Source of the DNA: Streptomyces sp. NBC_01571
Lineage (GTDB): Bacteria > Actinomycetota > Actinomycetes > Streptomycetales > Streptomycetaceae
Assembly: GCF_026339875.1 (NCBI RefSeq)
Contig: NZ_JAPEPZ010000001.1
Coordinates: forward strand, 4,960,001-5,024,000
Length of the DNA stretch: 64,000 nt
Direction: 5' to 3'
Part shown: piece after piece, positions 8,440-17,170 of the stretch
Numbering within the stretch: position 1 is the stretch's first letter
Layout of the letters: the number at the start of each line of letters is the position of its first letter
Translations under genes and position numbers: made by a program
The notes under the pieces: model-generated
What the model saw: the letters and a program-made list of their open reading frames with translations, nothing else
Told to the model about the DNA's origin: nothing
Databases searched by the model: none

Positions 8440-9201
8440 ATGACCGCTGCGCCCGGCGCCCCAGGCCCCCACCGCCCGTACGACCTCGCCGGCCGGACGG
8501 TCGTGGTGATCGGCGGCAGCGCGGGCATCGGACTGGAAACCGCCCGCCGGGTCCGCGCGGACGGCGGTCAGGTGATCCTGGTGGGCCGCGACCCCGAGCG
8601 GCTGCGGCAGGCGGCGCGCACGGTCGAGCCGCTCGACACGGCGGCGTTCGACGCCGGTGACACCGAGCGGCTGAAGCGGTTCTTCGAGGACCTTCCCGGA
8701 CCGGTCGACCATGTGATGGTCACCGCCGGCGGCCCCTTCTACATGCCCTTGGCGGACATGGACCCCACCGTCGCCGGCGCCCACATCGGCGAGCGGCTCG
8801 CCATGACACTCGGGGTCGGTCTCTACAGCCGCGACAAGGTACGGGCCGGAGGCACCCTGTTGTTCGTCGGCGGCACCGGCGGCCGGCGCCCCGGCATCGG
8901 CATGTCCGTCGCCTCCGCCCTCACCGCTGCACTGCCCGCCCTCATCGCCAACCTGGCACTCGAACTGGCGCCGGTCCGGGTGAACCTCATCGCCGCCGGG
9001 TTCGTCGACACACCCCTGTCGGCCGCGCTCCTCGATGATCAACTGGAGTCCCGGCGCGAGGAGTTGCGCGCCACACTGCCCATCCGACGGGTCGTCGGTC
9101 CGGCCGACGTGGCCGCCCTGGCCGTACACATCATGGGCAATGACGCGCTGACCGGCGGCACGTACGACATCGACGGCGGGCAGCAACTCGTAGCGCACTG
9201 A
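8440..9201 (+). CDS. Divergent short-chain dehydrogenase/reductase lacking the catalytic Tyr-Lys
   Basis: The 253-residue Rossmann protein has the cofactor glycine motif GGSAGIG and the SDR end GGTYDIDGGQQLV. The usual NNAG is TAGG. Where YxxxK should follow the catalytic Ser, the sequence is GMSVASALTAALPALI with no Tyr or Lys. It may therefore be a non-catalytic or mechanistically divergent SDR. The ATG at 8440 is preceded by AGGAGG, with a 5-bp gap to the dirigent-like gene, so they probably form an operon. Confidence 0.85.
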   Translation: MTAAPGAPGPHRPYDLAGRTVVVIGGSAGIGLETARRVRADGGQVILVGRDPERLRQAARTVEPLDTAAFDAGDTERLKRFFEDLPGPVDHVMVTAGGPFYMPLADMDPTVAGAHIGERLAMTLGVGLYSRDKVRAGGTLLFVGGTGGRRPGIGMSVASALTAALPALIANLALELAPVRVNLIAAGFVDTPLSAALLDDQLESRREELRATLPIRRVVGPADVAALAVHIMGNDALTGGTYDIDGGQQLVAH

Positions 9202-9315
9202 CGACATCGGTGGCGTCCTGACGACGCCCCGGTGGTGCACTGACGACGCCCAACCGCCCGCACGTCCGCCCCGTGTGCTCGGCCCGTGTCGGGTCCGGGT
9301 GTCGGGTCCGGGTGC

Positions 9316-10035
9316 TCAGATCAGCCCCGGCCGCCCGGCCAGTTGGGGATACAACGCCGCCGGCCCCTCGGCGAGCGCCGCCTGGACCTGCCTGCTGGCG
9401 TCGTCGGCGAGCACCTCGAGCAGGCCGGCCTCGACACCGTCGAGCGCCGCACGGGCCACCGCGACCGGATCGGCCTTCGGAGCCGTCACGCTCGCGGCCA
9501 TGTCCGTCGCCATGTAACTGACGTGCAGGGCGGTGACCTGCGTGCCCTGTTCCGCGAGAGCCAACCGCAAGGAGTTGGTCACCGACCACTCGGCGGCCTT
9601 GGCCGCGGCGTAACCGGCGCTGGCCGGGATCGACAGCCAGGACAGTACGGACAGCACATTGACGATCGCGCCGCCCCCGTTGCGCCCGAGGGCGGGGGCG
9701 AAGGCCCTGCACATGGCGAGGGTGCCGAGCACGTGCGTCTCGAACTCGGCGCGGAACAAATCCAGTCCGGCCGTGAGCACGTCGGCCCGGGTCGTCGAAC
9801 CGGCGTTGTTGACGAGCAGCGTCACGTCCTGGGCCAGGTCGGCCGCCGCGCGCACGGATTCCGGGTCGGTGATGTCCACGGCGACCGGAACCACCCCGGG
9901 CACCGTGACCTTCCCGGGGTCGCGCGCTCCCGCGTAGACCTTGGCTGCTCCGGCGGCGACCAGCTCCCGCGCGAAGTGCTCACCGAGCCCGCGGTTCGCT
10001 CCGGTGACGAAGGCGATCGACTCCTGGATCTTCAT
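9316..10035 (-). CDS. Classical short-chain dehydrogenase/reductase
   Basis: A 239-residue oxidoreductase with TGANRGLG cofactor motif, LLVNNAG, catalytic Ser in NVLSVLSWLS and YAAAK. The NAD(P)-binding acidic/basic pattern around AGARDPGK favours NADP. The gene is convergent to the upstream divergent SDR. The 114-bp gap between them carries a tandem TGTCGGGTCCGGG (two copies near 9289-9314). The substrate cannot be told from sequence. Confidence 0.9.
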   Translation of the reverse strand: MKIQESIAFVTGANRGLGEHFARELVAAGAAKVYAGARDPGKVTVPGVVPVAVDITDPESVRAAADLAQDVTLLVNNAGSTTRADVLTAGLDLFRAEFETHVLGTLAMCRAFAPALGRNGGGAIVNVLSVLSWLSIPASAGYAAAKAAEWSVTNSLRLALAEQGTQVTALHVSYMATDMAASVTAPKADPVAVARAALDGVEAGLLEVLADDASRQVQAALAEGPAALYPQLAGRPGLI

Positions 10036-10145
10036 GGGGGCACCTCACGGCATGGATTGCAGGGCCGAGACCGGCGCCGCGACCAGGCACGACGACGCGA
10101 CGCCAACCCTTCGTCGAACGTATACCGCCCCCAGCGCGGTCACCA

Positions 10146-10214
10146 CCCGAACCGAAGCCGACCCGAACCGAAGCCGAACCCGAACCGAACCCGAACCCGG
10201 CCCCGAACCCGAAG
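10146..10214. repeat. Imperfect CCGAAC/CCGAAG short tandem repeat
   Basis: About 70 bp made largely of CCGAA(C/G) hexamers and pentamers, upstream of a lipoprotein gene and downstream of the SDR start. It looks like slippage-prone low-complexity DNA. Confidence 0.7.
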
Positions 10215-10222
10215 GACTCGGG

Positions 10223-10238
10223 TGAGTAGATGTACTCA
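10223..10238 (+). promoter_or_regulatory. Inverted repeat TGAGTA-GATG-TACTCA
   Basis: A perfect 6-bp inverted repeat with 4-bp spacer, 35 bp upstream of the chosen lipoprotein start. This is a plausible operator for an unidentified regulator; assignment is by position only. Confidence 0.5.
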
Positions 10239-10273
10239 TGACGCGTGCCGCGACGCGGGGGAGGATCGGGGGT

Positions 10274-10876
10274 ATGACGGTGATCAGAACGACGGGGGCC
10301 CGGTTCGGGATGGTGCCGATGGTGGTACCGGCCGTGCTGGCGGTGCTGGCGGTGGGGTGCGGAACGCAGCGGGCCGGGGACGAGGCCGGTGCGGCCGGAC
10401 CATCAAGGGCGGGGGTGACGCCCAGCGCGGCGGTGACGCCGAGCGCGCCGGTGGACTTCCGGTGCCCCGGCGAGAGTCCGAAGCCGACGCCGACGCGCAC
10501 CCCGAGCACCTCGGGGCCGGCCACGCCGCCCACCGACCACTACGCCGAGAACCACGGCTTCATGGTGCCCTTTCCGCTGCACGGCCAGGAGCGGTGCGAG
10601 GGTCTCGCGGCCATCGCACGGATCAAGGGCGCGCTGGAACCTCTGCGTGAGCGGGGCGACTTCGTGCCGGAGAGCACGCGTGACGCGCTCACCGGCCTCG
10701 GCTACCCCGCCTCGAAGGTGCGGACGTACCAGAACGGTTCCACCGAGGTCGGCTTCCTCATCGACACCTACCCGCTGTGCGTCGAGGGCGGGATGAACCG
10801 CGTCTCCACCCAGGCGGACGCCTTCGGCGGCTACCCCGACCACTCCGCCTGCGACCGCCCCTCCGGCGGCCACTGA
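10274..10876 (+). CDS. Predicted secreted lipoprotein
   Basis: The 200-residue protein has a hydrophobic signal and lipobox LAVGC. An Ala/Pro/Thr-rich linker follows, then a compact domain (YAENHGFMVPFPLHGQERCEG to CVEGGMNRVSTQADAFGGYPDHSACD) with three Cys, two of which could pair. A GGGAGGATC ribosome-binding site favours the ATG at 10274 over 10238. No family assigned; a similar domain occurs in other Streptomyces lipoproteins. It is convergent with the next gene. Confidence 0.75.
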   Translation: MTVIRTTGARFGMVPMVVPAVLAVLAVGCGTQRAGDEAGAAGPSRAGVTPSAAVTPSAPVDFRCPGESPKPTPTRTPSTSGPATPPTDHYAENHGFMVPFPLHGQERCEGLAAIARIKGALEPLRERGDFVPESTRDALTGLGYPASKVRTYQNGSTEVGFLIDTYPLCVEGGMNRVSTQADAFGGYPDHSACDRPSGGH

Positions 10877-10888
10877 CCCCGGCCGCCG

Positions 10889-11632
10889 CTACGGACGACC
10901 GGCGAGCACGGCCTCGGAGCCGGACGAGCAGCGCGGAGGGAGCCTGACCGTACCGGGCCTGTGCGCGAACGTGTCCATCACGAGCCACTCGTCCAGCTGG
11001 GGGTCGTAGAGATTCTGCACGCCGAACTGCAGCACCTGCCAGAACGTACCCGGGTCCTTCTGATCGACGTAGATGTCGCCCAGCGCGAGGGGGAACCGCA
11101 GGTAATTCCCCGGAGGCCGCTCCGGCAGGACGACACCGACCCGCCAGTGGTTCACGTACCGGTTCGGGCTCCGCTGGAGGATCTCCCGCCCGACGAACCG
11201 CGCGCCCCGGAACGCCTGGTTCAACTGGTCGAGGTCGAAACCGGGGATCCGTGAGCACGGATGTTCGGTCAGGCCGGGCCACTTGTAGGTCAGCGTGTAG
11301 AGCGTGCCGTGGTGGATCAGGTTGGTGAACCAGATCGGGTACTGCGGGCCGCCCGCGATCATCTGGCTGTCGCCGTCTCTCCCCTCCCAGGTGAACGGGA
11401 CCGTGATGCCCAGGTCCCGGACGACCCACTTGCCCTTCCCGCGAAAGTCCCGAGGGAGCCGCGGGGGGCGCGGCGTGGGCGAGCCGGGCCGTTTCGCCGC
11501 CACGGTCGCGAACGACCGCGCGACCCCGGTCCGCGTTCCGGCGTGGGCCGGCGACAGCATCGTCGAGACGATGGCGATCGCTCCGACCAGTGCCGCCGAC
11601 GCTGCCGCCCGAAGTGTGCGTGTCCAGCCCAT
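10889..11632 (-). CDS. Secreted protein of unknown function
   Basis: The 247-residue product has a signal peptide (cleavage after AHA, about residue 31), a Pro/Arg-rich linker, and a domain with aromatic-rich segments (GKGKWVVRDLGITVPFTWEG, YPIWFTNLIHHGTLYTLTYKWPG, NRYVNHWRVGVVLP). It has two Cys. No recognised catalytic motif is seen. It is a single gene, convergent to the upstream lipoprotein with only 12 bp between stops. Confidence 0.75.
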   Translation of the reverse strand: MGWTRTLRAAASAALVGAIAIVSTMLSPAHAGTRTGVARSFATVAAKRPGSPTPRPPRLPRDFRGKGKWVVRDLGITVPFTWEGRDGDSQMIAGGPQYPIWFTNLIHHGTLYTLTYKWPGLTEHPCSRIPGFDLDQLNQAFRGARFVGREILQRSPNRYVNHWRVGVVLPERPPGNYLRFPLALGDIYVDQKDPGTFWQVLQFGVQNLYDPQLDEWLVMDTFAHRPGTVRLPPRCSSGSEAVLAGRP

Positions 11633-11906
11633 GGTCTCCCTCTACCTCTTCTGTCGCGTCAGGTGCCGTCGTGGCGCGGTTTCGAACTCAGAGACGCCAA
11701 CTGGTCGTCCTTGCGGAACGAGAGCACACCAGGTGGGACATTCCCTATCAGACGACGGCAGAGTTGACGCTGAGGCGAGCCGTACGCCGCGACCCTGCCC
11801 CCGCTCATTCCTCTTTACGGCGGGCGGCCGGGGCGCGAGAGGCATACGCGGCATCCCGTGAACGCGGGGGATGACCCGAGACGCTTCTCGGTTCCGGCGG
11901 GAGGCG

Positions 11907-11968
11907 GCAGGCGGCAGGCGGCAGGCGGCAGGCGGCAGGCGGCAGGCGGCAGGCGGCAGGCGGCAGGC
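11907..11968. repeat. 7-bp tandem repeat GCAGGCG, about 8.9 copies
   Basis: Eight identical GCAGGCG units plus a six-base partial copy, preceded by a degenerate unit, lie 58 bp upstream of the RAE-like site. A repeat of this unit length is expected to vary in copy number between strains. Confidence 0.9.
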
Positions 11969-12025
11969 AAAAGAAAAAGGCAAGGAGATCTCTCTCCCTG
12001 CCACTCTCAACGTATAGCGCACCGG

Positions 12026-12044
12026 GGGGCTTGCGGCAAGACCC
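12026..12044 (+). promoter_or_regulatory. Rifamycin-associated element (RAE)-like inverted repeat
   Basis: GGGGCTTGCGGCAAGACCC is a 19-bp near-perfect inverted repeat (one mismatch). It resembles the RAE described upstream of rifamycin-inactivating genes such as rph, arr, rox and helR in actinomycetes. Its TTGCGG could double as the -35, with CAAAAT 19 bp downstream as the -10. It lies 190 bp before the rph start. Confidence 0.8.
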
Positions 12045-12234
12045 GGGTGGTAGCGCAAAATCGTCGGCCGAGGCCACAACCTGCGGAAACGGGGCACGAC
12101 GTGCGTGTGTTGTCGACATATGGGGGACGCGGTGACGTCGAACCAGTGACAGGAGGTTCGACGGAGCTGGAGGCGCCGGTGATTCCATCGACCGCTGCGG
12201 TGCAAGGGGACACGACTGCCTCGGAGGTATCGCG

Positions 12235-14832
12235 ATGATCGAGCAGTACGTGTGGGATCTTCAAGAGGCCGACGAGACGCGGGTCGCGGTCGTCGGCGGC
12301 AAGGGCGCGCACCTGGGCGACCTGTCACGGATCGAAGGCATCCGCGTGCCGGCCGGCTTCTGCGTGACGACCGACGCCTTCCGGCGGATCACGGCGGAAG
12401 CGCCGTCGATCGACGATCGGCTCGATCAGCTGTCGCGTCTGAACCCGGACGACCGGGAGGCGATCCGCACGCTCAGCGCGGAGATCCGCGGGACCATCGA
12501 AGGGATCGCCGTCCCGGGCGATCTAGCGGCGGCGATCACCCGTGCGCTCGCCCGGCTCGGCGAACAGGCCGCCTGCGCCGTCCGATCCAGCGCCACGGCG
12601 GAGGACCTGCCGACGGCCTCCTTCGCCGGCCAGCAGGACACGTACCTGAACGTCGTGGGACCGGCGGCGATCCTCCGGCACGTCAGCCGGTGCTGGGCCT
12701 CGCTGTTCACCGAACGGGCCGTGACCTACCGCCTCCGGAACGGCATCGACCACCGTACGGTCCACATGGCCGTGGTCGTGCAGCGGATGGTCTTCCCGCA
12801 CGCGGCCGGCATCCTGTTCACGGCCGACCCCGTCACGGGCGACCGGAAGGTCGCCACCGTGGACGCCGGCTTCGGCCTCGGCGAGGCCCTGGTCTCCGGC
12901 CTGGTGAACCCGGACGTCTTCAAGGTGCGGCACGGCGAGGTCGTCGCCAGGGCGATCGCCGTCAAACAGCGTGCCGTTCACGCCCTGCCGGCCGGCGGTA
13001 CTCGGGAGGTGGCGATCGACTCGCGGCGGCAGGAGCAGCCGGCGCTGACGGATGCGCAGGTCGTGCGGCTCGTGCAGCTCGGGCGGCGGATCGAAGCGCA
13101 CTTCGGCCGCCCGCAGGACATCGAATGGTGCCTGGACGATGCCGGCTTCCAGATCGTTCAGAGCCGGCCGATCACGACGCTGTTCCCCGTCCCCGAGACC
13201 GGCGACCAGGAGAATCACGTCTACGTCTCCGTCGGTCACGGGCAGATGATGACCGACCCCATGAAGCCCCTGGGGCTCTCCATGTGGCAGCTGACGGCCA
13301 TGGTGCCGATGCACGAGGCCGGCGGGAGGCTGTTCGTCGACGTCACCCGGCGCCTGGCCTCACCCGCGAGCCGCGCCGGCCTCCTGGACGTCTTGGGGAG
13401 GGGCGATCCGCTGGTCAGGGACGCTCTGGAGACCGTTCTCGACCGCGACGACTTCGTCCCGTCGCTTCCGGACGCGGGTCCCGGCGGGCCGCCGGTCGGC
13501 GGCACGTCCGCCCCGGACGAGCCCGATCCGGCCATCGTCACCGAGCTGATCGAGCGCAGCCGCGCGTCCGTCGCCGCCCTGGAGCGCGACATCCGGACGA
13601 AGACCGGACCTCCGCTGTTCGACTTCCTGCTGGGCGCGTTCGAGGAGCACAAGCGGGTCCTCGGAGATCCGCTGAACCTTCAGGCGATCATGGCGGGAAT
13701 GGAGGCCACGTGGTGGCTCAACGACAAACTGCAGGAGTGGCTGGGCGAGAAGAACGCGGCTGACACGCTCACGCTGTCCGCCCCCGGCAACATCACGTCG
13801 GAGATGGGACTGGCGCTGCTCGACGTCGCGGACGTGATCCGCCCGCGGCCGGAGGTGGTGGCGTTCCTGGAGGGCGTCGAGGACGAGGGTTTCCTGGACG
13901 AGCTGGTGAAGCTCGCGGGCGGTACCGAAGCGCGTGACGCCGTGGAGGCCTACCTCGACCGGTACGGCATGCGCTGCGTCGGCGAGATCGACATCACGCG
14001 GCCGCGTTGGCGCGAGCGCCCCACCACGCTCGTGCCCGTGATCCTCGACAACGTCAGGAACTTCGAGCCGGGCGCCGCCGAACGGCGCTTCGAACAAGGG
14101 CGGCAGAAGGCGCAGAAGAAGGAACAGGACGTGCTGGCGCGCTTGCGGGCCCTGCCCGACGGGGACCGGAAAGCCGACGAGGCCAAGCGGATGATCGACC
14201 GGGTCCGTAGCTTCATCGGGTACCGGGAGTACCCCAAGTACGGCATCGTCAGCCGCTACTTCGTCTACAAGCAGGCCCTGATGGAGGAGGCCGAGCGCCT
14301 CGTGCAGGCCGACGTGCTTCCTGAGAAGGAGGACATCTTCTACCTCACGTTCCAGGAACTCCACGACGTCGTGCGCTCGAACGAGGTGGATGCCCGGCTC
14401 ATCCAGCAGCGCAAGGACGCGTTCCGGTCCTACCACGCGCTCACCCCGCCGCGGGTGCTCACATCGGACGGCGAGGCCGTCACCGGGGCGTACCGTCGCG
14501 ACGACGTGCCGGACGGCGCCCTGATCGGCCTGCCGGTTTCCGCCGGGACCGTCGAGGGGAGGGCCCGCGTCGTCCTCGACATGGCGGAGGCCGATCTCGA
14601 GGCGGGCGACATCCTGGTCACGACCTTCACGGACCCCAGCTGGTCACCGCTGTTCGTCGGAGTCGCGGGCCTGGTGACGGAGGTGGGCGGCCTGATGACC
14701 CACGGCGCGGTGATCGCCCGGGAGTACGGCCTGCCTGCCGTCGTGGGCGTGGAGCAGGCCGCCCGGCGGATCCGGGACGGGCAGCGGATCCGCGTGCACG
14801 GAACCGACGGGTACGTCGAGATCCTGCCTTGA
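12235..14832 (+). CDS. rph: Rifampin phosphotransferase (PEP-synthase-like)
   Basis: Rph inactivates rifamycins by moving the beta-phosphate of ATP, through a phospho-His, to the ansa-chain hydroxyl. The 865-residue protein has an ATP-grasp domain (about 1-315; GGKGAHLGDLS, VRSSATAEDLPTASFAGQQDT, ILFTADPVTGD), a rifampin-binding middle domain (about 320-755; MTDPMKPLGLSMWQ, NITSEMGLALLD), and a C-terminal swivelling His domain with catalytic His 823 in GGLMTHGAVIAREYGLP. Size and domain order fit Rph rather than PEP synthase or PPDK. The ATG has CGGAGG upstream. The RAE-like site predicts rifamycin induction. A weaker alternative is an uncharacterised PEP-utilising enzyme. Confidence 0.88.
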   Translation: MIEQYVWDLQEADETRVAVVGGKGAHLGDLSRIEGIRVPAGFCVTTDAFRRITAEAPSIDDRLDQLSRLNPDDREAIRTLSAEIRGTIEGIAVPGDLAAAITRALARLGEQAACAVRSSATAEDLPTASFAGQQDTYLNVVGPAAILRHVSRCWASLFTERAVTYRLRNGIDHRTVHMAVVVQRMVFPHAAGILFTADPVTGDRKVATVDAGFGLGEALVSGLVNPDVFKVRHGEVVARAIAVKQRAVHALPAGGTREVAIDSRRQEQPALTDAQVVRLVQLGRRIEAHFGRPQDIEWCLDDAGFQIVQSRPITTLFPVPETGDQENHVYVSVGHGQMMTDPMKPLGLSMWQLTAMVPMHEAGGRLFVDVTRRLASPASRAGLLDVLGRGDPLVRDALETVLDRDDFVPSLPDAGPGGPPVGGTSAPDEPDPAIVTELIERSRASVAALERDIRTKTGPPLFDFLLGAFEEHKRVLGDPLNLQAIMAGMEATWWLNDKLQEWLGEKNAADTLTLSAPGNITSEMGLALLDVADVIRPRPEVVAFLEGVEDEGFLDELVKLAGGTEARDAVEAYLDRYGMRCVGEIDITRPRWRERPTTLVPVILDNVRNFEPGAAERRFEQGRQKAQKKEQDVLARLRALPDGDRKADEAKRMIDRVRSFIGYREYPKYGIVSRYFVYKQALMEEAERLVQADVLPEKEDIFYLTFQELHDVVRSNEVDARLIQQRKDAFRSYHALTPPRVLTSDGEAVTGAYRRDDVPDGALIGLPVSAGTVEGRARVVLDMAEADLEAGDILVTTFTDPSWSPLFVGVAGLVTEVGGLMTHGAVIAREYGLPAVVGVEQAARRIRDGQRIRVHGTDGYVEILP

Positions 14833-14933
14833 CCGGCCACACGATCAAGCCCTCACCCGCGGCGAACCGCAGTGCCGAGATTTCACCTGTACACAGTTGA
14901 TCATTCATCCATGTGCGCGTTCTGATGCCGATC

Positions 14934-16145
14934 ATGTCGACGCACCCGCCCTCGCCGTGGGGAGAATCCGCTGATCCGTACGGGCAGCCCCGGGATCCGC
15001 AGTACGAAATCCCGTACGGGCAGCCCCGGGATCCGCAGTACGAAATCCCGTACGGGCAGCCCCGGGATCCGCAGTACGAAATCCCGTACGGGCAGCCCCG
15101 GGATCCGCAGTACGAAATCCCGTACGGCCGGCAGTACCCGGGTCCGCACGGGCAGCCGAACCAGAGCCCCGAGCAGCACCCGTACGGGCAACCCGAGGGC
15201 CGGCCGTACGACATGGGGCAGCCGTACCCGAGTCCCGAGCAGCCCCTGTACGGCCAACCCGATGGCCGGCCGTACGACATGGGGCAGCCGTACCCGAGTT
15301 CGTACGGGCAATCGGGCCAAGTGCCGCACGGGCAGCCCTACGCGAATCCACGCAGCCGGCCGGAGCGACCGCTGCGGCCTGACCCGTACGCCGAACTGGG
15401 CCGGCTCGATGAGCTGTACACGCAGGCCGGGCCACGTCGTCGGCCCGACCCCTACGCCGAGCTCGGGCGCCTCGACGAGGACTACGCGGCACCTCCCGAG
15501 ACCCCGATGGCGGCCCCGGCCCACCCGAGCGCCCCATATGCGGCCCCTGAGAAACCACGCCGCCGAAGACGCCTGCTCGGGTGTCTCGGTGTCGTCGCTG
15601 TCCTGGTCGTCGGCGGCGGGGGGGTGCTCGCCTACCTCGGCATGACCACGGCCGCCAAGGCCGGCCGGTACAAACTGGCTCCGCCGGAAAGCTTCCAAGG
15701 GCTTTCGTCGGACCCGTCCAACACGCTGGCCAAGGGTCTCGTGGCGAGCAACGGCGAGATCGCCAAGGCGGGCGCCACCCCCGCGCTGGCGGCGTACTCC
15801 ACCCACCTCGGCGACCGCACACCACAGATGGTTCTGCTGGGCGGGTACGGCAAACTCCTCGCCCCCGAGGCCGAGGTGGCGGCCGCCTGGGCCGGGATCG
15901 ACCGGAGCGGCGGCTCCGTCAAGGACAAGACCGACGAGTCCAGCGGAAAGCTCGGCGGCACGACTCAGTGCGCAGTCGCCACCGCCGGGCCCGCGGAGAT
16001 GCCCGTCTGCATCTGGGCCGACAACAGCACCCTCGCCATGGTCCTCTTCACCGGACAGATGAGTCGGACCGTGACCCACCCCGACTTCGCGGCACTCGAC
16101 CAGCGACTGCTCGCCCTGCGCGCCGTCGCCGAGGTGAAAAAGTAG
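14934..16145 (+). CDS. Membrane-anchored protein with a repetitive cytoplasmic N-terminus
   Basis: About 403 residues. The N-terminal half is Pro/Gln/Tyr/Gly-rich, with four identical 12-residue copies of PYGQPRDPQYEI and looser PYGQP units. The 13-residue motif RPDPYAELGRLDE then occurs twice. A basic stop-transfer stretch (KPRRRRR) and one membrane helix (LLGCLGVVAVLVVGGGGVLAYLG, about residues 214-236) follow, then an extracellular domain of about 160 residues with two Cys. The topology resembles other Streptomyces proline-rich membrane proteins of unknown role. A GTG at 14913 or an ATG at 14925 are alternative starts. Confidence 0.8.
   Translation: MSTHPPSPWGESADPYGQPRDPQYEIPYGQPRDPQYEIPYGQPRDPQYEIPYGQPRDPQYEIPYGRQYPGPHGQPNQSPEQHPYGQPEGRPYDMGQPYPSPEQPLYGQPDGRPYDMGQPYPSSYGQSGQVPHGQPYANPRSRPERPLRPDPYAELGRLDELYTQAGPRRRPDPYAELGRLDEDYAAPPETPMAAPAHPSAPYAAPEKPRRRRRLLGCLGVVAVLVVGGGGVLAYLGMTTAAKAGRYKLAPPESFQGLSSDPSNTLAKGLVASNGEIAKAGATPALAAYSTHLGDRTPQMVLLGGYGKLLAPEAEVAAAWAGIDRSGGSVKDKTDESSGKLGGTTQCAVATAGPAEMPVCIWADNSTLAMVLFTGQMSRTVTHPDFAALDQRLLALRAVAEVKK
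14976..15119 (+). repeat. Four exact 36-bp tandem repeats inside a coding region
   Basis: The unit begins CCGTACGGGCAGCCCCGGGA and recurs four times without a base change (14976, 15012, 15048, 15084). It keeps frame and encodes PYGQPRDPQYEI. Identity at synonymous sites implies recent expansion. Confidence 0.95.
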
Positions 16146-16350
16146 CGGCTGGACACCTTCCATGAAGTTCAAGCCTGACGAGAGCGGCGGGCTCTGGGTG
16201 TCCGTGCACGACGGGCCGTCGTCAGCGGCGACTGTCACCGCCCCGTTGTTCGTACCACGAGGTCGTGGCCGACCACCTGACGGCCCAGCCCCACCAAAAA
16301 GCCCCCGCCCCGCGAGAAACTCGCAGGTCGGGGGCTTTGAGATGTTCGGA

Positions 16351-16368
16351 TACTTCTTCTTGCCCTGG
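16351..16368. repeat. att core copy A (left boundary of the accretion region)
   Basis: TACTTCTTCTTGCCCTGG, identical to copy B (26190) and to the gpmA 3' end (48059). The sequence to its right, about 90 bp away, carries ACGGCCCAG arm-type repeats also seen to the right of copy B. On the minus strand it reads GKTQGKKK without a stop. Confidence 0.8.
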
Positions 16369-17101
16369 GTCTTGCCCAAGAAGTTGGCGACCTGCGTATT
16401 CGCTGGTCCGAGCGGTGCCTCGCTGCGCCTGCGTAGGTGTCATTGGTCGTCGTTGGCCACTGTTGAGCAACCTCGCACGGCCCAGAGACGGCCCAGGACG
16501 CCAGGCCATCCACCGCACCTTCTGATCCGCTGACCCGACCGCGCCTTGGCGGGCGCACGCAACTAGCGGTTCACCCGCTGAGTCGACGACTTGACGCTGA
16601 TCCAGAGGTGCAGTGCGAGGCGGGCGAGTATGGGGGCGGCTCACCCCGGCGCGACGTGCTGCTCTACGCGAGGACGACGAGACCGCCCGCTGATCCGTGG
16701 AGGCCGGCGACGGCGCCGTCGAGGGCAAGAGCCGCTGGTGGGATCTGGTGTGCGAGCCCGGCGCCACGCGCCTCGTTGTGATCTGGTGGCGGACCCCGTA
16801 CCCGGGTGAGATGTGGCGCGAGCTGCCGCCCGTGAGCCATTCCAGGATGCGGCCGAACCTGACGCTCACCTTGCGGCAGATCCGGTCGGTCGATCTTGCG
16901 GAGTAGGGTCGAACCACCCGACCGAGAACCGGCGTCAGTACCACGCCAAGAACTTTGGATCATGCACGTCGACCCGGGCGGCCGCCTCAAGTGTCAGAAA
17001 CGCTTGAGCAGCTCAGTCTGATCAGGCATGCTCCACGCCCCGAGGGCAGGGGACTTCCGGCGACGCCAGGCTGACACATGCCACGTGCCGGCGCGCTCCA
17101 G

Positions 17102-17126
17102 TCCGCCTCACCACATAGGACACGGT
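17102..17126 (+). mobile_element. IS5-family right-end fragment
   Basis: 25 bp identical to the terminal part of the IS5 fragment at 24487-24511, covering the last codons RLTT-stop and the inverted-repeat end AGGACACGGT. Nothing else of this copy remains. Confidence 0.6.
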
Positions 17127-17170
17127 GTAGGTCGACAACCTCACCTGATAGGAAGCCTCGCCGTTTGGGC

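Larger units (their letters stand above)
11633..12234. other. 602-bp regulatory region upstream of rph
   Basis: No gene is supported here. The region holds a 7-bp tandem array (11907-11968), the 19-bp RAE-like inverted repeat (12026-12044) and a CAAAAT -10-like hexamer at 12056-12061. A roughly 170-bp untranslated leader then leads to the rph start. Open frames across the array are compositional artefacts. Confidence 0.6.
16146..17170. other. Gene-poor 1-kb boundary of the mobile-DNA region
   Basis: No convincing gene. It contains a terminator-like hairpin near 16299-16336, an att core (16351-16368), element-arm repeats at about 16439-16500 (two ACGGCCCAG units), and an IS5 end fragment (17102-17126). 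Short open frames here, for example 16697-16906, lack family support. Confidence 0.6.

Noticed and set aside
11907..11968. CRISPR-like repeat array
   Set aside because: Seven-base head-to-tail units without spacers; a simple tandem repeat.
13360..14436. Long minus-strand open frame (358 residues) opposite rph
   Set aside because: It mirrors rph codons, is rich in His/Arg/Val artefacts and has no family features. It is a shadow of high-GC coding DNA.
12235..14832. Phosphoenolpyruvate synthase or pyruvate phosphate dikinase
   Set aside because: The His domain lies at the extreme C-terminus and there is no PEP-binding TIM barrel after it, as Rph has and PpsA/PPDK do not.
16697..16906. 69-residue open frame near att A
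   Set aside because: No ribosome-binding site, no family and embedded in decayed DNA.
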